Shown: positions 26,585 to 35,705, counted from the first letter of the stretch. The stretch: DNA of 64,000 nucleotides from Teredinibacter haidensis (GCF_014211975.1 NZ_CP060084.1:310001-374000), one strand, 5' to 3'. Numbers and translations are program-made. Notes: a model not told the origin generated them from the sequence alone.

Positions 26585-28662
26585 GCCGCAGGTAGGCGAA
26601 TTTCGAAGATAACGCCACTGTTGTCTGGAACGTTATAACACTGTACCTCTCCGCGATGAAAATCTGCAATCAGACGTACAATATAGAGCCCTAGGCCCAG
26701 ATGCTGTCCGTTCTCGGTATTATTGGACTTTTTTTCTCGTACGGACACCATGGAGTCGAATAGCTGCCCGTGCATGTGCTTGGGCAGCGGTGGACCTTCA
26801 TTGTGAACGGTAAACACCAGGGTATCGTGGTGGCGGTAGAGCCCTATTTCGATTCGCCCTCCTTGCGGACAGAAGTCGGCGGCGTTATCGACCAGTTTAT
26901 CGAACATCTGTACCAATAGCTCCCCCGAGCCGAGCAGGGTTAGAGGGCCATCGTCGTGGCGAATTTTTAGGTTGAACGAGGCGTTTTGGTACACGTCGCC
27001 ATAGGCTTCCTTTAAGTTGGTCAGCAGCTCATCGCAGGGAATGGTTTCCAGTTCTGCAGCTCCAATGGCCTGCTCTACTCGGCTGGCGGCGCTCATGGCG
27101 TTAAGGATATTGGATAGCCGGGTCGTCCCTTCCTTGGCGCGCTCCGCATAGATTTTCGCTTTGGGTGTAAGCTCTTCGTGTTCAAGATTTTCCAGCGAGG
27201 ATTTCACTATCGCCAGCGGTGTACGCAGTTCGTGAGAGAGTTTGCTCGAGAGTGAGCGCAGGTAGTTAGTGTATTCGCGCAGGCGGGTCAGCAGCAGTGC
27301 GTAGTTGCGGGACAGGTCGCCAATTTCGTCCTGGCTTTTAAATATGGGGAAAGACTCGGCGATTTTACCGCTGTCTGTAATGGCACTGGCGGCCGCGTGG
27401 CTGAGTCGGCGGATACGCAGGGACAGCCAGGAGGCGTAGAGTATGAGGCTAATACTGGCCGCAAAGGTGACCACCAGAGAATAAAAGAGCAAACGGTAGA
27501 AGGCCGAACTCGTGAGCGTTGCAAGACTGTCTGCGCTTTGGTCGGCCACTATAATGCCAATAGGGCCTTTTTCTTTGCTGGCCAAATCAAAAATGGGAAG
27601 ACTGACGCGGACTAACTTCTGCTTTCCCTGCTGATACCAGCCATGGGAGGGGGGCGCGTTATCGCTAAAGCCCGTATCAAGAGCCTGTCGAGCTTCACTG
27701 CTGTCGAGCCGGCCTGTTCGCTGGTGGTTGTCTAGTTGTGGCAGCCGCTGGTTGCCTAGAGCTGCGCGGTAAAACCAATTGAGGAAGTTGTGCCGAGTTT
27801 CCAGTTGGCTGCTTTCTGGTGTGAGCAGGTCGCCGGAGAGCGCGATCGGGCGGAGACCGCGGGTGGCAATGCTTAGTTGCACGCCACTGCGTTGAAAAAT
27901 TTCCAGTTCACGGGAGAGATCCGGTGAATTTGAGATCAGCGGAGGCAGTTGGTGGTCGATGCCCAGATTACTGGCGCTGGGCCTAATGGTATTTGCATCG
28001 TTAATATCGATACCGATACCTTGGCGAACCCAGCTCAACGGGAGGCGCATTTCCATCTGGTACCCCTGTGGCCATTCGGAGGAGGTACCGCTAGCTTGGT
28101 ACTCCATCTGTAGGCTGCCGCTTTCCTGTTGCCAGGCTGCATGCAAATCACCAGAGCCAGAAGAGTAAATAATGAGCCTCTCGTGCTGCTCTCCTCTTTT
28201 TAAATGTAATTGCAGGTGGTCGCTGGCTAAAGGGCTTTGAAGGGTTGGGTTGAAGTAGTGCCGTTGCGCGTCTTTTACCTGGATAAGCAAGTATAAGAAG
28301 GGTGTGTTGTCGGTAACCGCTACCAGTAGTAGAGCCATTTCCTCCCCGCGGCTATTCAGCAGACTTTGTCTGCTCAGTGAATACGATAGCCATTCGTCAT
28401 CGTAGGAATCAAGAATGGGTGGGGTGTCTAGCTGGTGGGCGTAGAGGGGCGTGCTGCCCGCAGGAGGGTTGAAGCTGGTTAAGCGGCGAACGGTGTCTGG
28501 ATCGCTTCCCAGTCTCGCGGCTACGGCTTTTGCGGTGGCTGCCAGGGCATCGGTTTGGCCTTTGCGTAAAGTGCTTTCCATTTCCTGAATATATTGGCAG
28601 CCCACCCAGGGTAGTGTGAGGGTAATCAGGCTGACAATCAGTAGTTGTTTACGCAGTTTCAT
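26581..28662 (-). CDS. pdsS: PdsS-type sensor histidine kinase (marine sortase system family)
   Basis: The 693-residue inner-membrane kinase matches the family called 'proteobacterial dedicated sortase system histidine kinase'. An N-terminal signal anchor (about 5-22, LLIVSLITLTLPWVGC) is followed by the family-typical QYIQEMESTLRKGQ segment. The large periplasmic sensor has a CBM9/DOMON-like stretch (PPILDSYDDEW to LPLSWV, about 80-210). A second membrane segment lies near 390-412, then HAMP, the H box KLSHELRTPLAIVKSS, the N box LVQMFDKLVDNAADFC, and the G box HLGLGLYIVRL. It lies 15 bases after its response regulator in one operon. No sortase or LPXTG gene is in the window, so the target in this genome is open. 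Confidence 0.82.
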   Translation of the reverse strand: MKLRKQLLIVSLITLTLPWVGCQYIQEMESTLRKGQTDALAATAKAVAARLGSDPDTVRRLTSFNPPAGSTPLYAHQLDTPPILDSYDDEWLSYSLSRQSLLNSRGEEMALLLVAVTDNTPFLYLLIQVKDAQRHYFNPTLQSPLASDHLQLHLKRGEQHERLIIYSSGSGDLHAAWQQESGSLQMEYQASGTSSEWPQGYQMEMRLPLSWVRQGIGIDINDANTIRPSASNLGIDHQLPPLISNSPDLSRELEIFQRSGVQLSIATRGLRPIALSGDLLTPESSQLETRHNFLNWFYRAALGNQRLPQLDNHQRTGRLDSSEARQALDTGFSDNAPPSHGWYQQGKQKLVRVSLPIFDLASKEKGPIGIIVADQSADSLATLTSSAFYRLLFYSLVVTFAASISLILYASWLSLRIRRLSHAAASAITDSGKIAESFPIFKSQDEIGDLSRNYALLLTRLREYTNYLRSLSSKLSHELRTPLAIVKSSLENLEHEELTPKAKIYAERAKEGTTRLSNILNAMSAASRVEQAIGAAELETIPCDELLTNLKEAYGDVYQNASFNLKIRHDDGPLTLLGSGELLVQMFDKLVDNAADFCPQGGRIEIGLYRHHDTLVFTVHNEGPPLPKHMHGQLFDSMVSVREKKSNNTENGQHLGLGLYIVRLIADFHRGEVQCYNVPDNSGVIFEIRLPAA

Positions 28663-28677
28663 TAAGTGCCTGCCGGC

Positions 28678-29382
28678 CTATTTTGCCGGTGCTTCGCTAA
28701 GCCAGCGATACCCCATACCGTAGGCGGTCTGGATGCAGTCGAATTGTTTATCCAGCTCTCTAAATTTTTTGCGAATACGCTTGATGTGGGAGGTGATGGT
28801 GTTGTCATCCAGGACGACATTGGCAGCGTCCATTAGTTGCTGACGGTTTTTAACGTGCCCTGGGTGCTGCGCTAGAGAGTGGACAATCCACAGTTCGGTT
28901 ACGGTTAAATCTACACGTTGGTCTTCCCATTGAACACCCATGCGATCCATGTTGAGTGTGAGCTTGCCGCGCACAATTTCTTTCTCCTGGGCAACCGGCT
29001 GTTGCAGCGCATCGATACGCCGGAATAAAGCAACGATTCGCGCAAGCATGTGAGGCTGGCTAATATCTTTGGTGAGGTAGTCGTCAGCGCCCAGTCGCAA
29101 GCCGGAAACGACATCGAATTCGCTGTCGCGTGCGGTCAGGAAAATGATGGGCAGCTCAGGCGCACGACTGCGTAGATCGCGGCATAAATCGAAGCCGCCC
29201 TCAATCTCATGTTCCAGGCCGACATCAATAATGGCGAGATCCGGCAGGCGTGTACTGAAAGCCTCGGTGGCTTCAGGCCGATTGCGGTAGTGGGATACGG
29301 TATACCCGTGCCGCCGGAGGGCGTCGCAATAGTTTTGAGCGATGGCTTCTTCGTCTTCTACGATGGCAATATGACGGGACAT
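28678..29382 (-). CDS. pdsR: PdsR-type OmpR-family response regulator
   Basis: The 234-residue regulator has a CheY-like receiver (1-120) with the acidic pair (EDEE), the phospho-acceptor Asp in LAIIDVGL, the Thr in LTARD and Lys in YLTKD. A DNA-binding winged helix (about 140-230) follows, with VDLTVTELWIVHSLAQHPG and a recognition region TITSHIKRIRKKF. It is the first gene of the pair with the PdsS-type kinase, 15 bases upstream of it, matching the dedicated sortase-system family by partner and sequence. Its regulon cannot be read from the window; the PilJ-domain gene directly upstream on the same strand is a possible target. Confidence 0.85.
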   Translation of the reverse strand: MSRHIAIVEDEEAIAQNYCDALRRHGYTVSHYRNRPEATEAFSTRLPDLAIIDVGLEHEIEGGFDLCRDLRSRAPELPIIFLTARDSEFDVVSGLRLGADDYLTKDISQPHMLARIVALFRRIDALQQPVAQEKEIVRGKLTLNMDRMGVQWEDQRVDLTVTELWIVHSLAQHPGHVKNRQQLMDAANVVLDDNTITSHIKRIRKKFRELDKQFDCIQTAYGMGYRWLSEAPAK

Positions 29383-29476
29383 AGGCAGGTTTTCTTATCG
29401 TTCTGGTAAGGCGAAAGCTTAACAGTGAAGCACCTGAATCAACAACCTGCCTTTGTCAAATCAAGGCTATGTATTA

Positions 29477-30262
29477 TTACCGGGAGACAATCTGATTTTG
29501 CGTATCCAGCAACGTCGCGTACATGCGTGTGATCTCATCCATGTTGCGTAACATAATGTCTGTGGTACCGGTGATGACAAAAATTAATCGGTCGCCTTTT
29601 AATGTCATGTCACCATCGAAACCTTTAGCTGCATAGCGTAAATGGCCTTCGGTTTTCATAATCTTGCGCATGATATCCTCTGTGTTCAAATCACTCTCTT
29701 TTAGATAACTCAGCATCAGCTCGTATTCCGCCAGGTCGGAGTAAAGGTGTTTCAGGCTGTTGTTATCCAGTTGCCAGTAGTAGGCGAGATAATTTTTGGC
29801 AATACGTTGGGATAGCATACGTTGACGGCCAGATACGTTGATCAGCTCGGCACTGGAGGTGTTGGCGAGCTTTTCCAGCTTGCCAACATACGCGTGGGCT
29901 GCAGTCAGGAGAGGTGAACTCTGTTTGTATAAGTCGGCGGCAGCTACCTTTGAGACGGGGCCGAGGGCGACAGGTTTAAAATCAGCCCATAATTGCCTAA
30001 CGGTTAGTAGGTCTTGTGTTAGCGACGCCCCTTCGGGCATGCTCGCCAGAGCATCTAGGTTGCTTTGAAATTCTGATACGCATTTTCGCAGTTGTTTCTG
30101 GTAACGTTGGTTCTCTGGCTGAATGCCGGTAAGGATAAAGGACTGGGTAATACGCTGTGACAGCATGCGCTGTCGACCTGCGGTATTGATTGCATCACCC
30201 ATTGTGAGGGCTATGGTTTCGTTCGCACAAAAGAACAGCAATAGAAGAACAATAGATCGCAT
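29477..30262 (-). CDS. Secreted protein with two PilJ-type sensor repeats
   Basis: This ~261-residue exported protein has a signal peptide (RSIVLLLLFFCANETIA) and two copies of the PilJ / type IV pili MCP N-terminal domain. Each is headed by the hallmark xGRQRMLSQRI: residues about 28-42 and 143-157. These domains are four-helix periplasmic sensors (NarX-like). Here they are not joined to a membrane segment or signalling domain, so it is a free periplasmic binding protein or partner of a membrane sensor. I prefer the second ATG (30262) because GGAG lies six bases before it. It sits 95 bases upstream of the PdsR/PdsS pair on the same strand, so it could feed that kinase. Confidence 0.78.
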   Translation of the reverse strand: MRSIVLLLLFFCANETIALTMGDAINTAGRQRMLSQRITQSFILTGIQPENQRYQKQLRKCVSEFQSNLDALASMPEGASLTQDLLTVRQLWADFKPVALGPVSKVAAADLYKQSSPLLTAAHAYVGKLEKLANTSSAELINVSGRQRMLSQRIAKNYLAYYWQLDNNSLKHLYSDLAEYELMLSYLKESDLNTEDIMRKIMKTEGHLRYAAKGFDGDMTLKGDRLIFVITGTTDIMLRNMDEITRMYATLLDTQNQIVSR

Positions 30263-30607
30263 CATAAACTCCGCAAAAAATAGAAAAGAAAATCATTCTC
30301 GGTTGTGGCGAGCTAGCTATTTGCAGGATGTAGACCAATGTGTGAATCGGATACCGACGCACCTTTTTGGTGATGTATTTGGACGAAAGTGTCTGTTAAT
30401 TGAACATAAGGTAGGAGTTGTGAGATTCTGCTCTCAGTTCTGAGTGTTTTAAGAGGGCAAAAAAAGAGTGGTTGGCACGCCTATGGTGCGCGATCAGTCA
30501 AAGGGTGTGGCGCGTGAAAGATGCTGACATTTATGGTCAGTTTGTAGTCCTAGAGGGCGGTTATAAGCAACTAAGTTTATGGGTCAAAATGGCTAGGAAT
30601 TAAATGT
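30263..30607. other. Divergent intergenic region
   Basis: 345 bases between the PilJ-domain gene and the gluzincin operon. It must hold two divergent promoters. No strong -35/-10 pair, operator palindrome or RNA was recognised. Confidence 0.4.
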
Positions 30608-31858
30608 ATGCACATGTCGTTGATTAAGGGTGTTTTACTCGTTTTTTTTATTCCTGTGTGCTTTGCGCAAGCGGAGCGATTGTATCCTGTGGAATACAGA
30701 GTGCAGTTTGCGCCAAACGAGTCGTTAGCGTATGTCACGCTGACGCTTCGTAATAGCGGGCTAGTGAACTACATCAATTTCAATCTAGCCAAGAGTTTAT
30801 GTGACGACTTTGAAAGCAAATCTTCTTTGACGCGTGAGGGAGAAAGGATTATTTGGCGGCCGGAGGGTAAAAAGGCCGTTTTGCACTACCGGTGTAAAAT
30901 AAATCAGCTACGCAGTCACAATAACGGACAGAAAAGCTACGACGCCTATATGACGAGTGATTGGGCAATTTTTCGTGGCGATGACCTGGTTCCACCGGCG
31001 AAAGTGCGAGCTAAAAAGGGGGCCTCCTCCGACGCTCGACTTATTTTCGATTTGCCCAATGGTTGGGGGAGTGTGAATACAGGTTGGCGACGGATAAAAA
31101 ATAAGAACGAATTTGTTATTCAGAATCCACAGCGCAATTTCGACCGACCTACAGGCTGGATGATCGCGGGGAAAATAGGAACAAGGCGAGCTTATCTGGA
31201 AGCAGGAAAAAAAGAATTATCGCGTATCTCGGTTAGTGCCCCTCTAAATTCATCACTACGACGCATGGATATTCTTACCTTTACTCAAATGGTATGGCCG
31301 CAATTCGAGCGTGCTTTTATTACCATGCCGAAAAGTATTCTAGTGGTAGGTGCCGATGATCCATTTTGGCGAGGCGGCTTATCTGCCGGGAATTCTCTAT
31401 ACGTACACGCTGATCGACCTATTGTTAGTGAAAATGGCACAAGTACCCTGCTGCATGAACTAGTGCATATGGTGACGGGTATACACGGCCAGAAAAACAA
31501 TGATTGGATTGCAGAAGGGCTGGCGGAATACTATGGCATCGAGTTACTTTTACGTTCCGGTGGTATGAATGAAAAGCGGCATAAAAAAATACTTCAGGAG
31601 CTAAAGCTGCGTACGAAGGGCGTTAAATCCTTGAGGGTTGGGTACGCAAATGGAGCGGTAACGGCGGCGGCAGTTTTACTCTTTGCCGACTTGAGCCGGG
31701 AGATTCGAACATCCAGTAATCAACGTTATTCGCTGGATGACCTTGTGCAAAGGTTAATGTCACTAGACCGTAGAGTGAGCGATAAAGATCTAAAGGCAAT
31801 TTTCGAGCAGCTAACAGGTGACTCCACGAAAGTACTACAAACCAAATTACTTAAATAA
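30608..31858 (+). CDS. Secreted gluzincin-like (HExxH) protein
   Basis: The 416-residue protein has a signal peptide (SLIKGVLLVFFIPVCFAQA) and a beta-rich N-terminal half like that of M1/M61 peptidases. The zinc motif HELVH lies at about residues 280-284, followed by WIAEGLAEYYG, whose first Glu would be the third zinc ligand. The spacing between the second His and that Glu is 15 residues instead of the 18 usual for M1 aminopeptidases, so it is a divergent gluzincin. Catalytic residues all look present. It is first in a tight operon with an HlyD-type lipoprotein, an ABC ATPase and a permease, which suggests periplasmic processing of something the exporter moves, or simple co-expression. Confidence 0.62.
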   Translation: MHMSLIKGVLLVFFIPVCFAQAERLYPVEYRVQFAPNESLAYVTLTLRNSGLVNYINFNLAKSLCDDFESKSSLTREGERIIWRPEGKKAVLHYRCKINQLRSHNNGQKSYDAYMTSDWAIFRGDDLVPPAKVRAKKGASSDARLIFDLPNGWGSVNTGWRRIKNKNEFVIQNPQRNFDRPTGWMIAGKIGTRRAYLEAGKKELSRISVSAPLNSSLRRMDILTFTQMVWPQFERAFITMPKSILVVGADDPFWRGGLSAGNSLYVHADRPIVSENGTSTLLHELVHMVTGIHGQKNNDWIAEGLAEYYGIELLLRSGGMNEKRHKKILQELKLRTKGVKSLRVGYANGAVTAAAVLLFADLSREIRTSSNQRYSLDDLVQRLMSLDRRVSDKDLKAIFEQLTGDSTKVLQTKLLK

Positions 31859-31866
31859 ATATCGCT

Positions 31867-32823
31867 ATGAACAAAATAACGGCGAAGCATGTGTATTTTT
31901 TGTTATTTGCATTGCTGTCTGCATGCGAAAGTGACCGGCCTTCAAGCGCGTTGGGCACCGTTGAGCGCGACCGCATTATCTTAAAAGCTACCGCCAGTGA
32001 AATTATCATCGCGCAACCAATTCGAGAAGGGGAGTTTGTTGAGCGGGGTCAGCTTTTGGTTGAGCTGGATGATCGTCGCCAGCAGGCGCGGGTTTCAAAA
32101 GCAAGCGCAGAAAATGTTCGGGCAGCAGCGTACTGGGAAGCTCTACGAAACGGTGCCCGCGTTGAGGATATTGATGCGGCAACGGCCGAAGTCAACGGCG
32201 CACAGGCGACACTGATCGTAGCCGAAAAAAACTACCAACGGACATTGGAGCTGCGCAGAAAAAACCTGAGTGCTCAAGTATCGGTGGATCAGGCTTTAGC
32301 GCAGCGAGATTTTGCCGAAGCAGCGCTGGATGCCGCCAGTAAACACCTGCTGGCGCTAACTAACGGTACACGTAAGGAAGAGCTGGATCAGGCTGAAGCG
32401 GCTTTCAATGCCACTCAGGCTCAGCTTGAGCTGGAGCAGTATCAGTTAGAAGAATTAAAAATAGTCGCGACCCGCGATGGGTATCTTGATAGCCTAACCT
32501 GGAACACCGGAGAGCGAGTGCTTGCGGGTGGCCGTGTCGGGGTACTATTGGTGGGTGAGCACGCCTACGCTCGTGTTTATGTACCCGAGCCCTGGCGAGC
32601 AAAGCTTGCTGTGGGAGATCAGCTGAGCGTCAATGTTGACGGTGTAGAAAAGCCTTTTGTGGGGAGGTTGCGTTGGATATCGTCGGAACCTGCTTTTACA
32701 CCCTACTATGCGCTTAACGAAAGGGATCGCACGCGGCTGGTGTACTTGGCTGAAGTGGAGTTGGACGGCTCGGACGGTCTTGCGTTGGGTGTTCCGGCGG
32801 AAGTTCTGTTTCATGAGCACTGA
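31867..32823 (+). CDS. HlyD-family periplasmic adaptor lipoprotein of ABC exporter
   Basis: The 318-residue protein has a lipoprotein signal with lipobox LLSAC (Cys20). A split biotinyl/lipoyl domain follows (about 30-75 and 195-225: ATASEIIIAQPIREGEFVERG and VATRDGYLDSLTWNTGERV), with a long alpha-helical hairpin between (about 75-190). This is the YbhG/MacA class of adaptors that link an inner-membrane ABC exporter to an outer-membrane channel. It is 8 bases downstream of the gluzincin gene and overlaps the ATPase gene by 11 bases. No TolC-like gene is in the operon; a shared one elsewhere is assumed. Confidence 0.85.
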   Translation: MNKITAKHVYFLLFALLSACESDRPSSALGTVERDRIILKATASEIIIAQPIREGEFVERGQLLVELDDRRQQARVSKASAENVRAAAYWEALRNGARVEDIDAATAEVNGAQATLIVAEKNYQRTLELRRKNLSAQVSVDQALAQRDFAEAALDAASKHLLALTNGTRKEELDQAEAAFNATQAQLELEQYQLEELKIVATRDGYLDSLTWNTGERVLAGGRVGVLLVGEHAYARVYVPEPWRAKLAVGDQLSVNVDGVEKPFVGRLRWISSEPAFTPYYALNERDRTRLVYLAEVELDGSDGLALGVPAEVLFHEH

Positions 32824-33742
32824 TACGCTAGCCATCCATACTCAAAATCTTACTCGTAAGTTCGGTGATTTTGTCGCCGTCAATCAACTCAATCTCGCTG
32901 TGCCTAAAGCTTCTATATACGGTTTTCTGGGGCCCAATGGTTGTGGTAAATCAACCACCATTCGCATGCTTTGCGGCCTGTTGTCGCCCAGTGCGGGGAG
33001 AGCGGAAGTGTTAGGTATGGAAGTGCCGAAGCAAGCCGAGGCGCTACGTTTACGTATTGGCTATATGACTCAAAAATTTTCACTTTACGAAGATTTAAGC
33101 GCAGAAGAAAACTTACTTTTTATGGGGCAGATATATTCTCTTCCGAAAGTTTTTTTAAAAAATCGCATTGAAAAATTGCTGTGTACCTATTCGCTGATCG
33201 ATATACGACAACGGCGCGCGGGCAGTATGAGCGGTGGTCAGCGTCAGCGTTTGGCGTTGGCAACGGCAACGTTACATTGGCCTGATTTACTCTTTCTCGA
33301 TGAGCCCACCTCTGCGGTCGACCCGGAAAATCGCCGGGATTTCTGGGAGAAATTATTTGATCTCTGTGATCAGGGAACCACGATTTTGGTATCCACGCAC
33401 TATATGGATGAAGCTGAACGCTGCCATCGTTTAGCGATTCTCGATGAGGGAAAGCTTTGCGCGGAAGGCGAGCCGCTAGCGTTAATGGCGAGTATGGGCG
33501 CGCATGTTGTGGAGGTGGAAGCGGAAAATTTGCGAGATTTAAAAACAAAAATGCTTGCGCTTCCCGGTGTTAAATCTGCGGCACAGCAGGGCGTAAGGTT
33601 GCGTGTGCTGGTTGACGGTGAAATTTACAATCCGCTTGATTACATAAAGGCTCAGTTTGTCGACGCTCCCCTGGTTTGTAATCGGGTGCATGCGAGTCTT
33701 GAAGATGTGTTTGTTACGGTTACCCATTCGGGGCGGTCGTAA
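32813..33742 (+). CDS. ABC exporter ATP-binding protein (YbhF-like)
   Basis: The 309-residue ATPase starts at ATG 32813, inside the end of the adaptor gene, giving MSTDTLAIHTQNLTRKFG at the family N-terminus. Walker A is GPNGCGKST (about 40-48), signature MSGGQRQRLALA, Walker B LLFLDEPTSAVDPE, and H-loop STHYMDEAERC. The C-terminal ~70 residues are the extra domain usual in DrrA/CcmA-like ATPases. It is a single ATPase domain, unlike the fused double domain of E. coli YbhF. It ends at the first base of the permease start (overlap 1 base). Confidence 0.93.
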   Translation: MSTDTLAIHTQNLTRKFGDFVAVNQLNLAVPKASIYGFLGPNGCGKSTTIRMLCGLLSPSAGRAEVLGMEVPKQAEALRLRIGYMTQKFSLYEDLSAEENLLFMGQIYSLPKVFLKNRIEKLLCTYSLIDIRQRRAGSMSGGQRQRLALATATLHWPDLLFLDEPTSAVDPENRRDFWEKLFDLCDQGTTILVSTHYMDEAERCHRLAILDEGKLCAEGEPLALMASMGAHVVEVEAENLRDLKTKMLALPGVKSAAQQGVRLRVLVDGEIYNPLDYIKAQFVDAPLVCNRVHASLEDVFVTVTHSGRS

Positions 33743-34848
33743 TGATATCGTTTAGGCGGGTTTTTTCTGTTATCCATAAAGAATTTATGCAGCTGCGCCG
33801 CGATACAATAACGTTCGTTATGATTATTATGATCCCATTGGTGCAGCTGTTGTTATTCGGTTATGCCATCAATACCGACGTGCGCCATATTCCCGTGGGG
33901 GTGGTCGATCTCAGTGGCAATAGCGACGCGCGTTTTATTGAACAGGCCGTCATAGCGACTCAGGTGGTCGATATTACTGCCCGATATCAAACGCCCAAGC
34001 TGGCCGAGCTGGCCATTGTGCGAGGGGAAATTCGCGCGGCTTTGGTGTTTCCTTCCGACCTGAATAAGCGTATCGCCGAGCAGGAAATTTTGGCTCAGTG
34101 GCTAGTGGATGGTTCCGATACCATGGTTAGTTCTGCGGTATTGCAATTAAGACAAATGTCTTTGGATCAATTGATAGTCGAACCACAGTTAAAACGCAAC
34201 ACTCACAACCCCAGTTTTGAGGTGGCTTTATTCTTTAACCCCACCCGTCGTTCCGCCGTTAATATTGTGCCCGGGCTTACGGCCGTTATTTTGACCATGA
34301 CGATGATCTTGTTTACCTCTACGGCGATTGTGCGTGAGCGAGAGCGAGGGAACCTGGAATTGCTGATTACGACACCTATTCGGCCCATTGAGTTAATGAT
34401 AGGGAAAATAGTACCCTATATTTTTGTTGGCCTTATTCAGGTAAGTATTATTTTGTTATTGGGGCGTTTGGTTTTTGCTGTACCAATCAACGGTTCACTC
34501 GCACATGTGTATGGTGCAACCCTGTTATTTATTGCCGCCAGTCTTACCTTGGGGTTAATTATATCTACCATTGCGACAACCCAGTTGCAGGCTATGCAAA
34601 TGACAGTATTTGTATTGCTGCCATCTATCCTCTTGAGTGGGTTTATGTTTCCCTACGAAGCCATGCCAGTTATCGCGCAAAGAATTGCAGAAGTGCTACC
34701 GGCAACCCATTTTATGCGCATGATACGCGCGATCATATTGCGTGGAGCGGAGCTGCCGATGCTGATTTATGATTCTTTGTGGTTGGTAGGTTTTAGTATT
34801 TTAGGGTTGCTTGTGGCAGCGTTACGGTTCAGCAAACGGCTGGATTAA
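33742..34848 (+). CDS. ABC-2 type exporter permease (YbhS/YbhR-like)
   Basis: The 368-residue inner-membrane permease of the ABC2_membrane_3 family has one N-terminal segment (TFVMIIMIPLVQLLLFGYAI, about 25-44), a large periplasmic domain (about 45-175), then five membrane segments to the C-terminus. The conserved TSTAIVRERERGNLELLITTPI loop, the coupling region of this family, lies at about 193-214. Only one permease gene is present, so the transporter likely works as a homodimer. Substrate is unknown; YbhFSR-type systems export cations or drugs in E. coli, which need not apply here. Confidence 0.92.
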   Translation: MISFRRVFSVIHKEFMQLRRDTITFVMIIMIPLVQLLLFGYAINTDVRHIPVGVVDLSGNSDARFIEQAVIATQVVDITARYQTPKLAELAIVRGEIRAALVFPSDLNKRIAEQEILAQWLVDGSDTMVSSAVLQLRQMSLDQLIVEPQLKRNTHNPSFEVALFFNPTRRSAVNIVPGLTAVILTMTMILFTSTAIVRERERGNLELLITTPIRPIELMIGKIVPYIFVGLIQVSIILLLGRLVFAVPINGSLAHVYGATLLFIAASLTLGLIISTIATTQLQAMQMTVFVLLPSILLSGFMFPYEAMPVIAQRIAEVLPATHFMRMIRAIILRGAELPMLIYDSLWLVGFSILGLLVAALRFSKRLD

Positions 34849-34905
34849 ATGGGTTTAATCTCTTTATGTGTTATGACGGCTAATGCTATTACATGAAGGA
34901 TGGCT

Positions 34906-35079
34906 ATGCTTGCAGATTCTTCTTTAGCAGAGCATGCCGTTCACCTAGTGCCACACTCGATCTATCGACAAGTTCGCAATCTCTGGGCTGCTTGTTTGGC
35001 TTGTATCATGTTTGCAGCTCTTTCTGTACTCGTACTTGTTCTGATTCCGGTAGTGGTGTTTTTTCTGGTTAGCTGTTGA
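34906..35079 (+). CDS. 57-residue single-pass membrane peptide
   Basis: This short frame starts at ATG with AGGA five to eight bases upstream and encodes an amphipathic N-terminus (LADSSLAEHAVHLVPHSIYR), then a long hydrophobic run (about residues 27-56, rich in Leu, Val, Phe and Ala). It follows the ABC permease by 57 bases and precedes a terminator hairpin, so it can be the last gene of the exporter operon. I know no family for it. The ribosome site and position before the terminator support it; low length keeps confidence moderate. Confidence 0.45.
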   Translation: MLADSSLAEHAVHLVPHSIYRQVRNLWAACLACIMFAALSVLVLVLIPVVVFFLVSC

Positions 35080-35116
35080 TAGAAAGCGTAAAGACGTGGA
35101 AGGCAGTTTGAAATAA

Positions 35117-35148
35117 CCAAGTCGCCTTTAATGGAAAATGCGACTTGG
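35117..35148 (+). terminator. Terminator at the end of the ABC operon
   Basis: A perfect 9-bp stem (CCAAGTCGC / GCGACTTGG) with a 14-base loop is followed by TTTGTTGTT. It sits between the plus-strand ABC operon and the convergent DUF2058 gene and may serve both. Confidence 0.7.
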
Positions 35149-35156
35149 TTTGTTGT

Positions 35157-35693
35157 TCACCACATTAAGTCGTCGGGTATTTCATAATTCGCATAGGGGT
35201 CACCTTCCTCTGTAACTTCTGCAGATTTTTCAGCAAGCGAAATAATAAAGCTATCGTCGCGCTGACTGATTTTGTCGGCAACAGCAGCGGGTACCAGTTC
35301 GTAGCGTTCATCCCGTTTGACAATCGCTATTTGGCCCCGTGCCAGCTGGTTTTGCAGCTTGTCTGAGATGTAGATTTTTTTAATCTGTTTGCCATCAGTA
35401 AAGTTATAGGCAATATCGCCCTCACGCCTAATAATATTAAGCGTAATCAACTGACGAATCTGGGCCAATATGGCTTTGCGTAGGGCTTCGGCATCGCGCT
35501 CTGCGTTGAGCTGGCGGTCGCGCTCTGCTTTTTCTGCCATAGCTTGCTTGGCTCTTTCTTTCGTTTCGTCCACTGTAGGTTGAGATGATTTTCGCTCAAC
35601 CTTATTTTTTTTGGCCTTGTCCTTTTTAGCCTGTTTGGCTTTTTTCTCATTAACCAATCCTGCTTTTAGCAATTGGTCCTGCAAGCTGCTCAT
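35157..35693 (-). CDS. DUF2058 protein (YaiL-like)
   Basis: The 178-residue protein matches DUF2058, whose E. coli member is YaiL, described as nucleoprotein/polynucleotide-associated. Residues 1-70 are an extremely Lys/Glu/Ala-rich helix (AKQAKKDKAKKNK), likely a coiled or RNA-binding arm. Residues 80-145 form a small beta-rich domain (IAYNFTDGKQIKKIYIS). The family-typical end YANYEIPDDLMW is present. It is 12 bases downstream of the GH5 gene on the same strand, so it may be co-transcribed, with no clear functional link. Confidence 0.9.
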   Translation of the reverse strand: MSSLQDQLLKAGLVNEKKAKQAKKDKAKKNKVERKSSQPTVDETKERAKQAMAEKAERDRQLNAERDAEALRKAILAQIRQLITLNIIRREGDIAYNFTDGKQIKKIYISDKLQNQLARGQIAIVKRDERYELVPAAVADKISQRDDSFIISLAEKSAEVTEEGDPYANYEIPDDLMW

Positions 35694-35705
35694 AGGATTA
35701 TTCTC

